The notes beneath the pieces are model-generated. The model was not told the origin of the DNA. It made no database searches and was given only the letters and a program-made list of their open reading frames with translations. The translations under genes were made by a program, and so were the position numbers. Of a stretch of 64,000 nucleotides of DNA, positions 44,170 through 55,426 are shown one piece after another; the first letter of the stretch is position 1; every line of letters begins with the position of its first letter. Where the stretch lies: positions 9,938,501 to 10,002,500 of the forward strand of contig BSBN01000233.1 of the NCBI GenBank assembly GCA_027924645.1, read 5' to 3'. Source of the DNA: Cunninghamia lanceolata (taxonomy: Eukaryota; Streptophyta; Pinopsida; Cupressales; Cupressaceae).

Positions 44170-46361
44170 TAGTTCATGGGTAAAATGACATGGTCATTGG
44201 ATGAACCATCTAAAGAGATGAAAACTAATCCGTCACTTTAAAGGATACACAAGAAACTCCCCAAGGTCTCAAGGTCACTAGGTCTTAGTATTGTAACACA
44301 ACTCAATGGTGAAATGTGTTTTGTTTAACAAGGGGCATGGTTGAGATTTAAGTAGACATGATTACAAGGTGGTTTCAAGCTTAGGTTTAGGAATGAGAAA
44401 ATCAAGAAAACATATTAGAATGCATGTTAATCTTCTTATCTCTATTCCACATGTTTACCTAAAAAGAAATAGACTTGTAAAAAATAACTCCTAAATGTGC
44501 TAAACACAACATTTATTATTAGAAGAGAGAATTAAAACTATTTGAATCCTACTGTAATTTATATACAATAAAGTGCAAAATATTAAAGGGAAAGAATTAA
44601 ATTAAATGAAATCATGAAAGAGAAGGGGAAGTAAAATTAGTCTACTAGTCTAGAAAGATAGCCATTATTTTGCCAAACTTCCTTACAAACATCAAAAAAA
44701 CATTTGAGCAACTATTGGTCCTAGCTCAACATGAATACAAGAGTGATGCTATCATCTAAGAAATAGAACACATGAAGGATTATACCTAAAAATGTAAGAG
44801 ATAATAGAAATACCAACCATGAAAAGATGCATGAATTGTGACCAGTAAAAGCCTCCAAGTATACATTTATGTTTAGAAATATGTTTACAAAATAATTTAA
44901 TATAAGCTATAATGATATCATTTATAGAAAAGAAAGCTCAAATCATAATATTAAGTCTCTCTAAAAAACTACTTGTTCTAAAAGAGAGCCATTAAAATAT
45001 TTCTTAGACCTAGCCACTTCCCAAGGACCTCTTTTTTAGACAATGGCTAGTAGATTTATATTTATCCCCTAACCATTGAGAAAGATATGTTACTTAATTA
45101 TATGAATTTTTATGCCCCCTAAGTTTGGTAGGAATAGTTAATGAAAAAATCTAGAGAATTCTAGTCTAGACACTAACTTTGAATTAGACATTTAATGTTT
45201 TTACAAGTTTCATGTGTAACTGAATCAACATTTGACAAAAGATTTAACTTTTGTATGATATAATAGGCATCCAAATGTTTAACCATATTATTTCCATGCA
45301 TAGGACATATTGGGCATGCTTAACCATTGGGATTTTAGCTACTACAAGTGTTTTTTTATTGTTCTCCTATCATTCATGTGTTTCTAATTGTTGCAATATC
45401 ATATTTCAATAATATTTTTGAAGTAATTGAAATATTAAAATCTCAAGAAATTTGATTTATCTATGTCTTATATAAAAAATATTAAATTCATGAATTTAAA
45501 GTTAAATCTTGATGTGTTGGGTTACACAAGAGACAAAATTTCATGTTAATCATATTGGGTTCATGTCCACATTATGTAAAAAGGATGGGACATGCTAGAG
45601 TCATATCAGTAATTGAGGCATTTGGGGGGAACATCAACTATCATGATTATCATCCCAGTTAAATTTAGGTTTAAATAGTTGAGAAAGTTTTTAGTTACAA
45701 CATTACTAAGAAAATCTACATTGTAACTAGATATCAAATTTAATCATGTCAAAAGCCATGCATAGCACCATTTGAGGAGCAACACACTAGCATGGCAATC
45801 ATGCAAGTAGCATGACCAGTCATAGAAGGTATCATCTAAGGCCCATGCCATCGCAATGTATCTATGAGAAAGCATAGGAAAATACTTAATATTCATGTTA
45901 TACCATCTAGATGAGCCACCAAGATTATCTTTAAGCCTATAAATATGAGGTAGCACTAGAGGAATACACATTGGAAAGGAAGGACATGTGGTTACACATG
46001 ACATTGAGAAAGACATTTGAACTTAAGATAGTCAATCACTAGGCTTCAAATCCTTGGTTAGTTGGAATGTGGATGCACATACATAACCAAAATCACTTCA
46101 AAATCACAAATGCCAAGTATTTTATGGGCAAAATATGATAGGCTACTTTAGACTTACAACTATTCTGAAATATATAAATTGAGTGTGTGAATCTCTAATG
46201 GCAACATTGGGTAGGTTATTGGGCTTACAAATGCACATGATGTGTGTGAAACACAAAGATTAGATGCCAGACTATATACACTAGCTGATGCAATCTTTCA
46301 TTAAATAATGATTTACTTGCTTCATCAAGTCTAGGAAAATTAAGATTAGCTTTTGTAGACA
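44170..46361 (-). repeat. Diverged ~2.2-kb direct repeat, likely 3' LTR of a gag-only element
   Basis: Colinear with 58941-60940 from the start (CATGGGTAAAATGACATGG against TATGGGTCAAATGACATAG) to the end (...GTAGACA against ...ATAGACA), roughly 80 percent similar by eye with indels. For a minus-strand element this is the downstream LTR. No clean target duplication found, so exact ends are approximate. Confidence 0.6.
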
Positions 46362-49046
46362 TGAGATAGCACCTTAAACATGACTAGTTGACACTTTAGA
46401 GCCCATAGTTTAGACATGGATTTCTTTGGAGATCACATGTAAACAACATTTGGAGGTAATGCATAAACACATTTCATGAAAGATACATGGTGAAATGTGC
46501 AAGACTCTGGATTCAAAGAGTTAGATTGTAAAGACCAAAGTTCTACTCAAGTGGAATTGGTTCAAGCTTTGGGATTTGAAAAAGATTTGGGCTCAAATGT
46601 TTAGTGGATTCAAGCATGAAGCCATAAATTAAATTGAATTTAATATTACTTATTTCTAGGATGTAATAGATAATGATAACACATCGACTTGAAATAAAAT
46701 GATTATAAGCATGACATGTGACAAGATACGATACTCATGTGATAGGTAAATACATGAAAATAAGTAAGTCTAAAACACAAGAATAAACATGAATATCAAT
46801 TAAATGTTGGATCTCAAAGACTCAAACATAGGGTTAGATGAATCTTCTATGGAAAATTAAATAAAAAGACATGAACCCAAAGAATTTAACATTAACCAAG
46901 AAAATAAAATCATAACCCTAGAGAAATAAAATAGGAACCTGAAAAGGAAAACAAATAACTTGGATAACACCTGGAGATTTTCATGAATATAAATATATAT
47001 CTTCAATTGATTATCATCAGACTCATGAAATGAAATGATAATAAAATAGAGGTACATGTATAAGCTTTGGATGGAGTCTTGCAACCATGGAGTCTAAAGG
47101 GGAGGCCCAATTTTCTAAAGGAAAATTAGGTGTGTTTCTTAGGCAACAACAATTGGTTACTCTTCGATGAGTACACTACAATATCTTTTGAATTCAAAAT
47201 CTCTTAACACAGAGAAATATTAAAATAAAGAACTTGTCAAGGCACATATAGTGCTATTCAATTCATTTTAATCTGGACTTAAAACAAGGGTGCACTAGGT
47301 CCTATCTAATCAAATTATGTGTACACATGATTTAGTTACTCATTTCTAATCCTTCCTACATTAGCATTATGGGGAAAATGAAATTAGGTAAATATAAAAA
47401 ATTGGTCCTAACATATGCCTAGACATTACTTTTCTCCTAGCTAGGAATCCATAGCCCCAATACAGATCTCTTTGGTCCACTGATGAAATAGCCCTACTAC
47501 AATATGGGTGCCTATGGCTTTCATTTATATACCTAAATAACCTAGAAAAAATGATTTTTTGTAATACTTTTTTTCTCAATTTCTTTCTAAGTTTTTCTTT
47601 TGATTTTTCTTTGATTTTGATTTTTATTTCTTTTCTTTTTGTATATTTTTATTTTATCTCAATTACAAAGAAATAAGTCTCATTGCATGGGTTGGGGTCC
47701 ACTATTAACATGTGAGAGGGTTGATAAGGGAAAGGAATACATGATTTCCTAGACCATAATGCGTACCCTAGCAAACTAGAAAGTAATATGTGTTTAATTA
47801 AATGTATGCTAAAACAAAATTATCATGCATACTTGACAAGCGTAAAATAATTTAGATATTCCTAACAAATCCTAAGAAATGGTTTCATTCAATTTAAAAT
47901 TTCTTTATAAACTAGAAAGGAGGATTCAAATAATTATGCAATGCTATCCCAAGCAAGTGGCATTAGGCACTTTGAGAAAATAAGGCAATAGAAGTTGGAG
48001 AATTATAAACAAAATTGCAAATTAAAAACACACAAAACAAAATTGACTATGGATAAAACAAAATTTCCTAAACTAGCTATACATTCAAAGACTCGGGGAT
48101 ACAAGCCTTAAGGTTGCTTCTACTCTTCTTATTCAAATCACTTAGCAAAATCAATTCAACCATTTGAGTATAAAGATTGGAAGGAACATCCTTGAACTTG
48201 AAAATGGATATTAAAAATAGTTTGGGATCATTTTTAGGATGTGTATCATGTGGGATTAAAAGTTGAGGTAGCTCATGATCACCATGTTTGATCCAAATGC
48301 ACATGTGTATATTTAAATTATAATATTAAAAATATTGGGATAAAGAAAAAGTAGGGATAAAGGAACTTCTTTATTTATGAAGCTATTTCACAAAGATGAA
48401 TGCTAATCCAGCAACATGCCTACTTCAACCAATTACATTTTATCACAAAGTCTTTTGTACTCCTCATTTTTATGCACACAACAAACAAAATCATTAATCA
48501 ATACCAAATTTGGCCAGACTAAAGTAGTAACAACCCCTTTACGAATAAAAAATTATAAGTCTAATAATTCATTTTCTCCAATCATCAATTTAGGATTAAA
48601 ACAACAAGAGTTAGTTTTGTCAATTTTAGAAAATTTAAATTTTTCATGAAGTTTACGATTATTATCAAATAAATTTATACATAATACACAAGAATCTACC
48701 TCAAACATATAAATAGTCACATCTAATTATCTAAGGTCTTCATTAGACACCACTAACGTGTTCCCAAGCTCCTACCTAATTCATTTATCATTTTCTAAAA
48801 ATAGATCAATAAATTCAAGACATATTTTTATTTAATCAATCTAAATGCAGTCACCTATTCCCTCTTCAATTGAAACAATATTCCTCTTTCCATTTTCCCC
48901 ATCAAGATAGTGTGGATTTTATTCATAGAATAGAATATATCAATTCATTTGCTTCCCTAAATCTCTTAAACACAATTCATTACTCTTGATGTTTGGAGAA
49001 AGACAAAAGTCATTAGACTCATAAATTTTAGCTTCAACATTTTCAT
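46362..49046 (-). other. Interior of the gag-only element, left of gypsy B
   Basis: Minus-strand frames such as 48304-48077 (WIKHGDHELPQLLIPHDTH) are open for 60-75 codons, but I recognise no RT, integrase or RNase H motif. The sequence continues into 57083 once gypsy B is removed. Confidence 0.45.
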
Positions 49047-49051
49047 GCTTG
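49047..49051. repeat. Target-site duplication of gypsy B, left copy
   Basis: GCTTG, matched at 57078-57082. Confidence 0.92.
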
Positions 49052-50702
49052 TGATGCAGAGTGGAACGCAACGGAGGCAACCTAACAGGAAGGAGTTGCC
49101 AACAAAACAAACAGCATGATAAAATTCTCTATCGGCTGAACATCATCATCATATTTCCTAGAGACACCAACAGCATCATCACATTTCAACAGCATCATCA
49201 TATTTCTGATGATCGCAAATATCCTCCTGTCGACTACTATTTACCTCCTTCGACTGTCGCCTGTCATCATCATCATGATAATCAACGGGCGCAAACATCC
49301 TCCGGTTGCACTGTTCATCGGGTGCCCAACACAAGCGGCATCATCATGATATTCAAATATCACCTTCGTCAGCAGGATATCCAAATATCCGGTTGTCCAA
49401 ATATCCTGATGACGTTCCACTTCAACAACTTGCCTTCGATGCTTCACTGCCCGACGATACAAGCAACAGCATCATGATATTGTTCATCCGGTTCTTCAAA
49501 ACCTCCTGATGATGCTGATAGAACTTCCTGCCTACGCCAATACTCAACCACTTAGCGACAACAGGATAAACTCGCATAGAGGGATTTCTTAATATCCTGA
49601 TGACGATGACGTCATATCCTGATGACGATGACGTCACACATCATCCTGATGAACTCTTCAACACTTAGCCAAAAAAAACTCAACTTTCACACCCGCATCC
49701 GTTAGCGATATGCGGATGATGACCTTCCCCGAGAGATGATCCTGACTGCGATATATACACTGAGTATATATCCAACTCAAAACATCATGATGCACCTGCA
49801 ACATGCAAATTTCAACAACTTCATGACCCGATCCTGATGGCGATGGATTCGCAAATGATGTTGCGGCTCGTTCCGACTGGAAACGCACATGCAGACTCCT
49901 GTGTATCCTTCCACTGCATGAAAACACTCACAACCGCATAATTTCACAAAGATCATGTGACGACCGGGCCGGATCACCTTCAAACCAAAATCTAAGCAAA
50001 CTTATCTTCTAGACCTAGCACATGAGGATGCTAGGCTGATTTACAGCATGCTTCTAACAGATCTCCTGAACAATGCAATGCATAAACAGAAAACACAAAT
50101 GCAATCTAAGCTATGATACAGGTCCATTCCACCGATTTGCAGGATCAACCGGTGGAAGGGTTGAAAGTGGTCATTAGCTTGCAAAACGGAAAGGAAATCA
50201 ACACAGATGCAAACCGATAATGCAAAAGACGAGATCTTATTCAATTGAAATTCAGTGTCCTGAATACAGCTTCACAATGTCTGAACTGCTCTCCTGAATA
50301 TCTACTCAACACAACACCAGTACATCTAGCAACATCAATATCAAAACTATATCAAACTATATCTCTAAAACCCTACAGATCGAAGGTATATATAACAAAT
50401 CCTTCGAGTACTACTAACATCACTTCCCAGCGGCTGGGAGCTTCCAAGCGGCTAGGAGAGAGGACAGCTCAGACTCTCTTATCCCGATCTCTAACTGCCT
50501 ACACTTACTCCTATGCTGAACTATTACATAGCATCGGTCACAGTGGACCTTATTACATGATAAAGTCAAACATACTAAAAATAGATTATCCCGTCATCAT
50601 GATGATAACTATCCTACATCCTGATCATGTATGTCATCATGCGGACCTATATCCTGATCATGCGGACCTATATCCTGATCATGTGCGGGTGCTCCTGCAC
50701 CA
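49052..50702 (-). repeat. Gypsy B 3' LTR
   Basis: 1651 bp. The last 94 bases on the interior side encode the C-terminus of the polyprotein. TATATATAA at 50387-50395 (read on the minus strand) is a possible TATA box 300 bp into the LTR. TGACGTCA palindromes at 49607-49614 and 49629-49636. Confidence 0.95.
49607..49636. promoter_or_regulatory. Paired TGACGTCA palindromes in the gypsy B LTR
   Basis: Two perfect TGACGTCA (bZIP/TGA-type binding) octamers, 22 bp apart, within a repeated CTGATGACGATGACGTCA unit. Conserved in the other LTR at 55982-55989 and 56004-56011. They lie downstream of the likely TATA box in element orientation, so a promoter role is uncertain. Confidence 0.5.
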
Positions 50703-53700
50703 TACTCCCCAAAAGAAGAAATCTCAAGTCCACTTGAGATGAGAGTATCAAGGTCGGCACCATGTTTCTGTATCTGTTCTGCAGTCAGCCAGACTGCTTC
50801 AGAAGTCGGCTGTCCCTTCCAAGAGACGAGGTACTCCAAGTACTTCTTGTTCCTGGTCTGTTTGACCACTCTAGTGTCCAAAATCTGCTGTATCTGTGGA
50901 GGATCATGTGGAGGAATGTCTTCAGCAACTGTATCCTGTAGGATATCCTGATCTGCATCTGGATTAGCCTTGTATGGAGTTAAGTCACATACATTGAAGA
51001 TAGGAGATACACCAAGATCAGGTGGTAGTTGGATCTTATAAGCATTCGGTCCATGCTTTTGCAAAATCGGACATGGTCCAACTTTCTTTTGCATGAGCTT
51101 AGTATACTTCCCCTTAGGGAGCCTGTCTTTCTTCAAGTGAACCCAAACCAAATCTCCAACAGCAAATTGAACATCCTTCTTCTTCTTGTCAGCATACTCC
51201 TTATACTTTAAGGTGGTTTGCTGGAGTTGGGTCTTAACCTGATCATGAACTTCTTTGATTGCTTCAGCAAAAGCTTCTCCATCTGCACTAACAGGATCTG
51301 CTGTAGGTAGTTCCCGTAACTCCAAAATACCTCTGGGATGCATTCCATATACTACCTGAAAAGGCGATTTTCCTGTGCTCCTGTTGACAGTATCATTATA
51401 TGAAAACTCAGCTTGAGACAGAATATTGTCCCACTTCTCTCCATGCTGTTTTGTCAAGCATCTAAGTAGATTCCCTAAGGAACGGTTCACAACCTCAGTT
51501 TGTCCATCCGTTTGAGGATGATATGCAGAGGAAAAAGATAAATTGGTTCCCAGCTTCCTCCATAGGGTTCTCCAGAAATGACCCACAAACTTCACATCTC
51601 TGTCTGAAACTATGCTCAAAGGCAACCCATGAATTCTGACAACTTCCCTGAAGAATAAATCTGCAATATATGAGGCATCTGCAGTGGTTTTGCATGGCAA
51701 GAAATGTGCCATCTTACTGAACCTGTCCACTACAACAAAGACACTGTCAAATCCTCTCCTGGTCCTTGGTAAACCTAAAACAAAATCCATACTGATACTT
51801 TCCCATGGTCTGGAAGGAATGGGTAAGGGCTGATATAACCCTGCATTAGTTGACCTGCCTTTAGCCTTCTGACAAATTACACAGGTTTCTACAAATTTCC
51901 TGACATCTGACTGCAACTTAGGCCAGAAATAATGCCTCCTGACCAGATCAAGAGTCTTGTCTAGACCAAAATGACCTGCCATTGCTCCACAATGTTTCTC
52001 CTTGATTATATTCAACCTCATAGAACATCTGGGAATACACAACTGTCCACCCTTGAACAGCAATCCATCTTGGATCAGGTATTCAGAGAACTCAGCATGG
52101 TATTTCTCCCCAAAAGAAGTACAGACCTGATATACTTCTCCAAAATCTTCATCAGACTCATACATGGTCTTGAGTGAATCAATACCAACACTCTCTAACT
52201 GAATCTGATTTACTGTGAGAACTCTCCTACTTAAAGCATCTGCAACTTTGTTCTTAACCCCTTTCTTATGCTTCAAGGTAAAAGTGAAAGCCTGTAGTGT
52301 TTCTACCCACTTCATATGTCTGTGGTTCAGCTTCTCCTGACTGTTGATGAAACTCAAAGCTTGATTATCTGTGAAGACTATGAACTCCTTTGGCATCAGG
52401 TAATGCCTCCATTTCTTTAGGGACTGAACTAGAGCATACATTTCCAGATCATATGATGAATACCTTTTCTTAGCATCATTGAGCTTTTCACTGAAAAATG
52501 CAATTGGTCTACCCTCTTGACTGAGTACTGCTCCAATGGCCATGTGACTGGCATCACACTCTACCTGAAATATCTTATTGAAATCTGGAAGTGCAAGGAC
52601 TGGCTGCTGTGCCACCTTCCTCTTCAATGCCTCAAAGGAATCATCTGCTCCTTGAGTCCAAACAAACCTGCACTTTTGTCCTCCTTTGATGGTATCCAAC
52701 ATGGGTGCACAAATATGACTGAACCCTCTGATGAACTTTCTGTAGAAGGTTGCTAACCCATGGAAACTTCTGACTTCATTCATGGTCTGTGGAGTTGGCC
52801 AATTCAAAATGGCACTCACCTTCTCCTTATCCATCTGCAGCTTGCCTTGTGAGATGACAAAACCTAAATAGGTGATCTCCTGTTTCATGAACAAACACTT
52901 GTCCAAGTTTATCATCAGCTTCTCTTCATGTAATCTCTTGAGAACCAGCTCTATATGCCTGAGATGTTCTTCTCTGGTGTTACTGAAAATCAGAATGTCA
53001 TCTAAATAGACTATGACAAACTTACCAATGAATTCCTTCAGAACCTCATTCATCAGCCTCATGAAAGTACTAGGGGCATTAGACAAACCAAAAGGCATAA
53101 CCTTCCATTCATACAAACCTTCATTTGTTTTGAATGCTGTCTTCCACTCATCACCTGGTCTAATCCTTATCTGATGGTATCCACTCTTCAAGTCTATTTT
53201 AGTAAGGTACTTAGCATTTCCCAAACAATCAAGTAAATCCTCAATTCTGGGGATTGGAAACCTATACCTGATTGTGATCTTGTTGATGGCTCTGGAATCG
53301 GTGCAAAGTCTCCAAGTGCCTTCCTTCTTAGGTGCTAATACAGCTGGTACTGCACATGGACTCAGACTCTTCCCAATCAGACCTGAATTCATCAATTCTT
53401 CAATCTGCCTGGCTACTTCTGCATTCTGCTCTGGGGTAAGCTTATAAGCTGCTTTATTTGGAAGTGTAGACCCTGGAATCAAGTCTATGCAATGACTGAT
53501 ATCTCTGATAGGTGGTAGGGATCTTGGCATTCCCTCTGAGATAACACCTTTGTACTTATCCAATAACTCTTGGACAGCTGGGTCTATCAACCTTGGCTTC
53601 TTCTCCTTCTTGGCTTCTTGCTGTTGTTTCTTATTCACACTCATACAGGGGATCAGGGCATATGCAACTGCATCTTCTGCTGCCACTTCTTTCATAAACT

Positions 53701-55396
53701 GTTTGCCTTCCATCAGCATGACCTTCACTTCTTTGCCTTTAGACTTCTCCTCTTTCTCCTTCAATGGGAGTAGTATTACATCTTTACCGTCTTTAGTGAT
53801 TTTATAGGTGTTTTTGACACCATCATGCTGTGCCTTCAGATCATATTGCCATGGTCTACCAAACAAAAGGTTGCAAGCATCCATCTTGGTGATATCAAAC
53901 AACAACTTATCTCTATATCCACCAATCTGGAATTCTACCCAAGCCTGCTCTTCTACAGTTGTCTGCTGACCTTGAGTAAGCCATGAGACTTTATATGGAG
54001 ATGGATGAGGCAATCTCCTAAGCTTCAGCTTTATCACCATCTCTTCAGACACAAAGTTCTCAGTAGAACCAGAATCAATCAAAACCTTACAAGCCTTACC
54101 TCCTACTTTGCAAGTGGTTCTGAAAAGGGACTTTCTCTGAGGGGCTTCTTGATCAGGTACCTTCATGGTAGTTACTGTTCTTCTCATCATCAGGGACTGT
54201 CCACTTTCTGGATATCCATAATTCTCAGGACCATTCACACTCTGAAAATCATTAGAACTTGTCCTACTTTGATTATCAGGTTCATTGACCAGATTTGTCC
54301 TCCTTTCACCTGCTGAGCTTGTGGCCTTGTCTGGACATCTGCTGGCTATATGGCCTTCTTTGTTACAGTTGTAACACCTGATGGATCCTCTGCCCTGGGA
54401 TCTTCCTCTGTAAGGTCTTCTACCTCTGAAGTTACCTTGCTGACTGAAATTCTCTCTCTGACTCTGGCTATTGTTGCCCTTGCTATTGTCTTGACTAGAC
54501 TCTCCTTGATATCCCTGTCCTTGTCCTCTGCCTCTGAAAGGACTTCTTCCACCTCTTTGTTGTCTTCCTCTTCCTCTGTTGTTCTGATCTTGCTTTCTCT
54601 TCAGCTTTTCTTCCACCTTCAGTGCCAACTGAAAACTTTTCTGCACTGTATCTGGGTTATGCAGACTCAGATCTTCCTGAATATTAAACCTCAGTCCATT
54701 AAGGTATCTGGCTACCTTTTCTTCTTCACTTTCTTTCACCTTGGTCTTCATACAGAGTTTCATGAACTCTTCTGTATATGAGCTGACATCTAGCTCCTTC
54801 TGCTTCAGGTTCTGCTTCCTCTTGTGTAACTGGATACTGTAATCCAAAGGGATATAAGCCTCCTTTACCAATTCCATCATCTTCTTCCATGTGGCAACTC
54901 TACGTTTTCCCTCCTGCACTCTATCATCCTGAACAAAGTTCCACCATGTCAAGGCAGCTTCTTTCATCTTTGACTGTGCTATCTTCACTCTCTGCTGTTC
55001 TGGTATCTCCTCTGTCACAAAGAAATTGTTCAGACAGTCTATCCATTCCATTACTGAATCAGGGTCCATCTTACCTGTAAAGACTGGCAAGTCCAGCTTC
55101 ACATCCATGGTTCTCCTCTCCATGGCCTTGAGGGCGTTCAACAGCGGTCTCTGGTCTGCAGGAACAACCTCCTCACTCCAATTAGGGATATCCTCTTCTT
55201 CCCTATCATCTTCTCTACCAGAACCTACTCTGCTCCTCAACTTTGCTAACTCATCTTTCAACTCCTGATTCTGAGCCTTCACGGCCCTGCTTTCCGCAAT
55301 CTGTTTCTTCACCAGAACTGCCAACTCAGCGTTGGTCATCTTTGTTGGGAACTCAGATGTTCCTTCTTCGTCTGACATCCTGCTTATCTTTTCCAA
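50609..55396 (-). CDS. Gypsy B gag-pol polyprotein with chromodomain (1595 aa)
   Basis: One open frame. Gag core ~100-270 (DPDSVMEWIDCLNNFFV, AALTWWNFV), then an Arg/Gly/Gln-rich stretch and zinc knuckle 341-354 (CYNCNKEGHIASRC). Protease with DSGSTENF at Asp441. RT ~640-820 with YLDD at 797-800. RNase H from ~948 (VECDASHMAIGAVL). Integrase HHCC domain ~1130-1180 (KHCGAMAGHFG, CVICQKAKG) and core D1204, D1265, E1301 with the canonical 35-residue D-E spacing. Chromodomain ~1503-1545 (ILDTRVV, YLEYLVSWKG), which keeps the WKG core but lacks some aromatic-cage positions, resembling group II chromodomains. Chromoviruses use it to direct integration to chromatin. The start is the first ATG, 30 bp from the LTR; Met7 is an alternative. 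The last ~31 codons lie in the 3' LTR and form an HDQDIGP-type repeat. Confidence 0.95.
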   Translation of the reverse strand: MEKISRMSDEEGTSEFPTKMTNAELAVLVKKQIAESRAVKAQNQELKDELAKLRSRVGSGREDDREEEDIPNWSEEVVPADQRPLLNALKAMERRTMDVKLDLPVFTGKMDPDSVMEWIDCLNNFFVTEEIPEQQRVKIAQSKMKEAALTWWNFVQDDRVQEGKRRVATWKKMMELVKEAYIPLDYSIQLHKRKQNLKQKELDVSSYTEEFMKLCMKTKVKESEEEKVARYLNGLRFNIQEDLSLHNPDTVQKSFQLALKVEEKLKRKQDQNNRGRGRQQRGGRSPFRGRGQGQGYQGESSQDNSKGNNSQSQRENFSQQGNFRGRRPYRGRSQGRGSIRCYNCNKEGHIASRCPDKATSSAGERRTNLVNEPDNQSRTSSNDFQSVNGPENYGYPESGQSLMMRRTVTTMKVPDQEAPQRKSLFRTTCKVGGKACKVLIDSGSTENFVSEEMVIKLKLRRLPHPSPYKVSWLTQGQQTTVEEQAWVEFQIGGYRDKLLFDITKMDACNLLFGRPWQYDLKAQHDGVKNTYKITKDGKDVILLPLKEKEEKSKGKEVKVMLMEGKQFMKEVAAEDAVAYALIPCMSVNKKQQQEAKKEKKPRLIDPAVQELLDKYKGVISEGMPRSLPPIRDISHCIDLIPGSTLPNKAAYKLTPEQNAEVARQIEELMNSGLIGKSLSPCAVPAVLAPKKEGTWRLCTDSRAINKITIRYRFPIPRIEDLLDCLGNAKYLTKIDLKSGYHQIRIRPGDEWKTAFKTNEGLYEWKVMPFGLSNAPSTFMRLMNEVLKEFIGKFVIVYLDDILIFSNTREEHLRHIELVLKRLHEEKLMINLDKCLFMKQEITYLGFVISQGKLQMDKEKVSAILNWPTPQTMNEVRSFHGLATFYRKFIRGFSHICAPMLDTIKGGQKCRFVWTQGADDSFEALKRKVAQQPVLALPDFNKIFQVECDASHMAIGAVLSQEGRPIAFFSEKLNDAKKRYSSYDLEMYALVQSLKKWRHYLMPKEFIVFTDNQALSFINSQEKLNHRHMKWVETLQAFTFTLKHKKGVKNKVADALSRRVLTVNQIQLESVGIDSLKTMYESDEDFGEVYQVCTSFGEKYHAEFSEYLIQDGLLFKGGQLCIPRCSMRLNIIKEKHCGAMAGHFGLDKTLDLVRRHYFWPKLQSDVRKFVETCVICQKAKGRSTNAGLYQPLPIPSRPWESISMDFVLGLPRTRRGFDSVFVVVDRFSKMAHFLPCKTTADASYIADLFFREVVRIHGLPLSIVSDRDVKFVGHFWRTLWRKLGTNLSFSSAYHPQTDGQTEVVNRSLGNLLRCLTKQHGEKWDNILSQAEFSYNDTVNRSTGKSPFQVVYGMHPRGILELRELPTADPVSADGEAFAEAIKEVHDQVKTQLQQTTLKYKEYADKKKKDVQFAVGDLVWVHLKKDRLPKGKYTKLMQKKVGPCPILQKHGPNAYKIQLPPDLGVSPIFNVCDLTPYKANPDADQDILQDTVAEDIPPHDPPQIQQILDTRVVKQTRNKKYLEYLVSWKGQPTSEAVWLTAEQIQKHGADLDTLISSGLEISSFGEYGAGAPAHDQDIGPHDQDIGPHDDIHDQDVG

Positions 55397-55410
55397 AAGA
55401 TCCTAACCTT

Positions 55411-55423
55411 TGCTCTGATACCA
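55411..55423 (-). promoter_or_regulatory. Gypsy B primer-binding site (initiator tRNA-Met)
   Basis: Minus strand TGGTATCAGAGCA, three bases from the 5' LTR end. Confidence 0.92.
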
Positions 55424-55426
55424 CTA

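Noticed and set aside
49061..49477. 138-codon open frame, also present at 55436-55852
   Set aside because: It lies in both LTRs of gypsy B, has low-complexity composition and no recognisable domain; chance frame in a CATCAT-rich sequence.
53550..54781. Open frames on the plus strand opposite gypsy B pol
   Set aside because: Antisense shadows of the intact minus-strand polyprotein, rich in Ser/Leu as expected.
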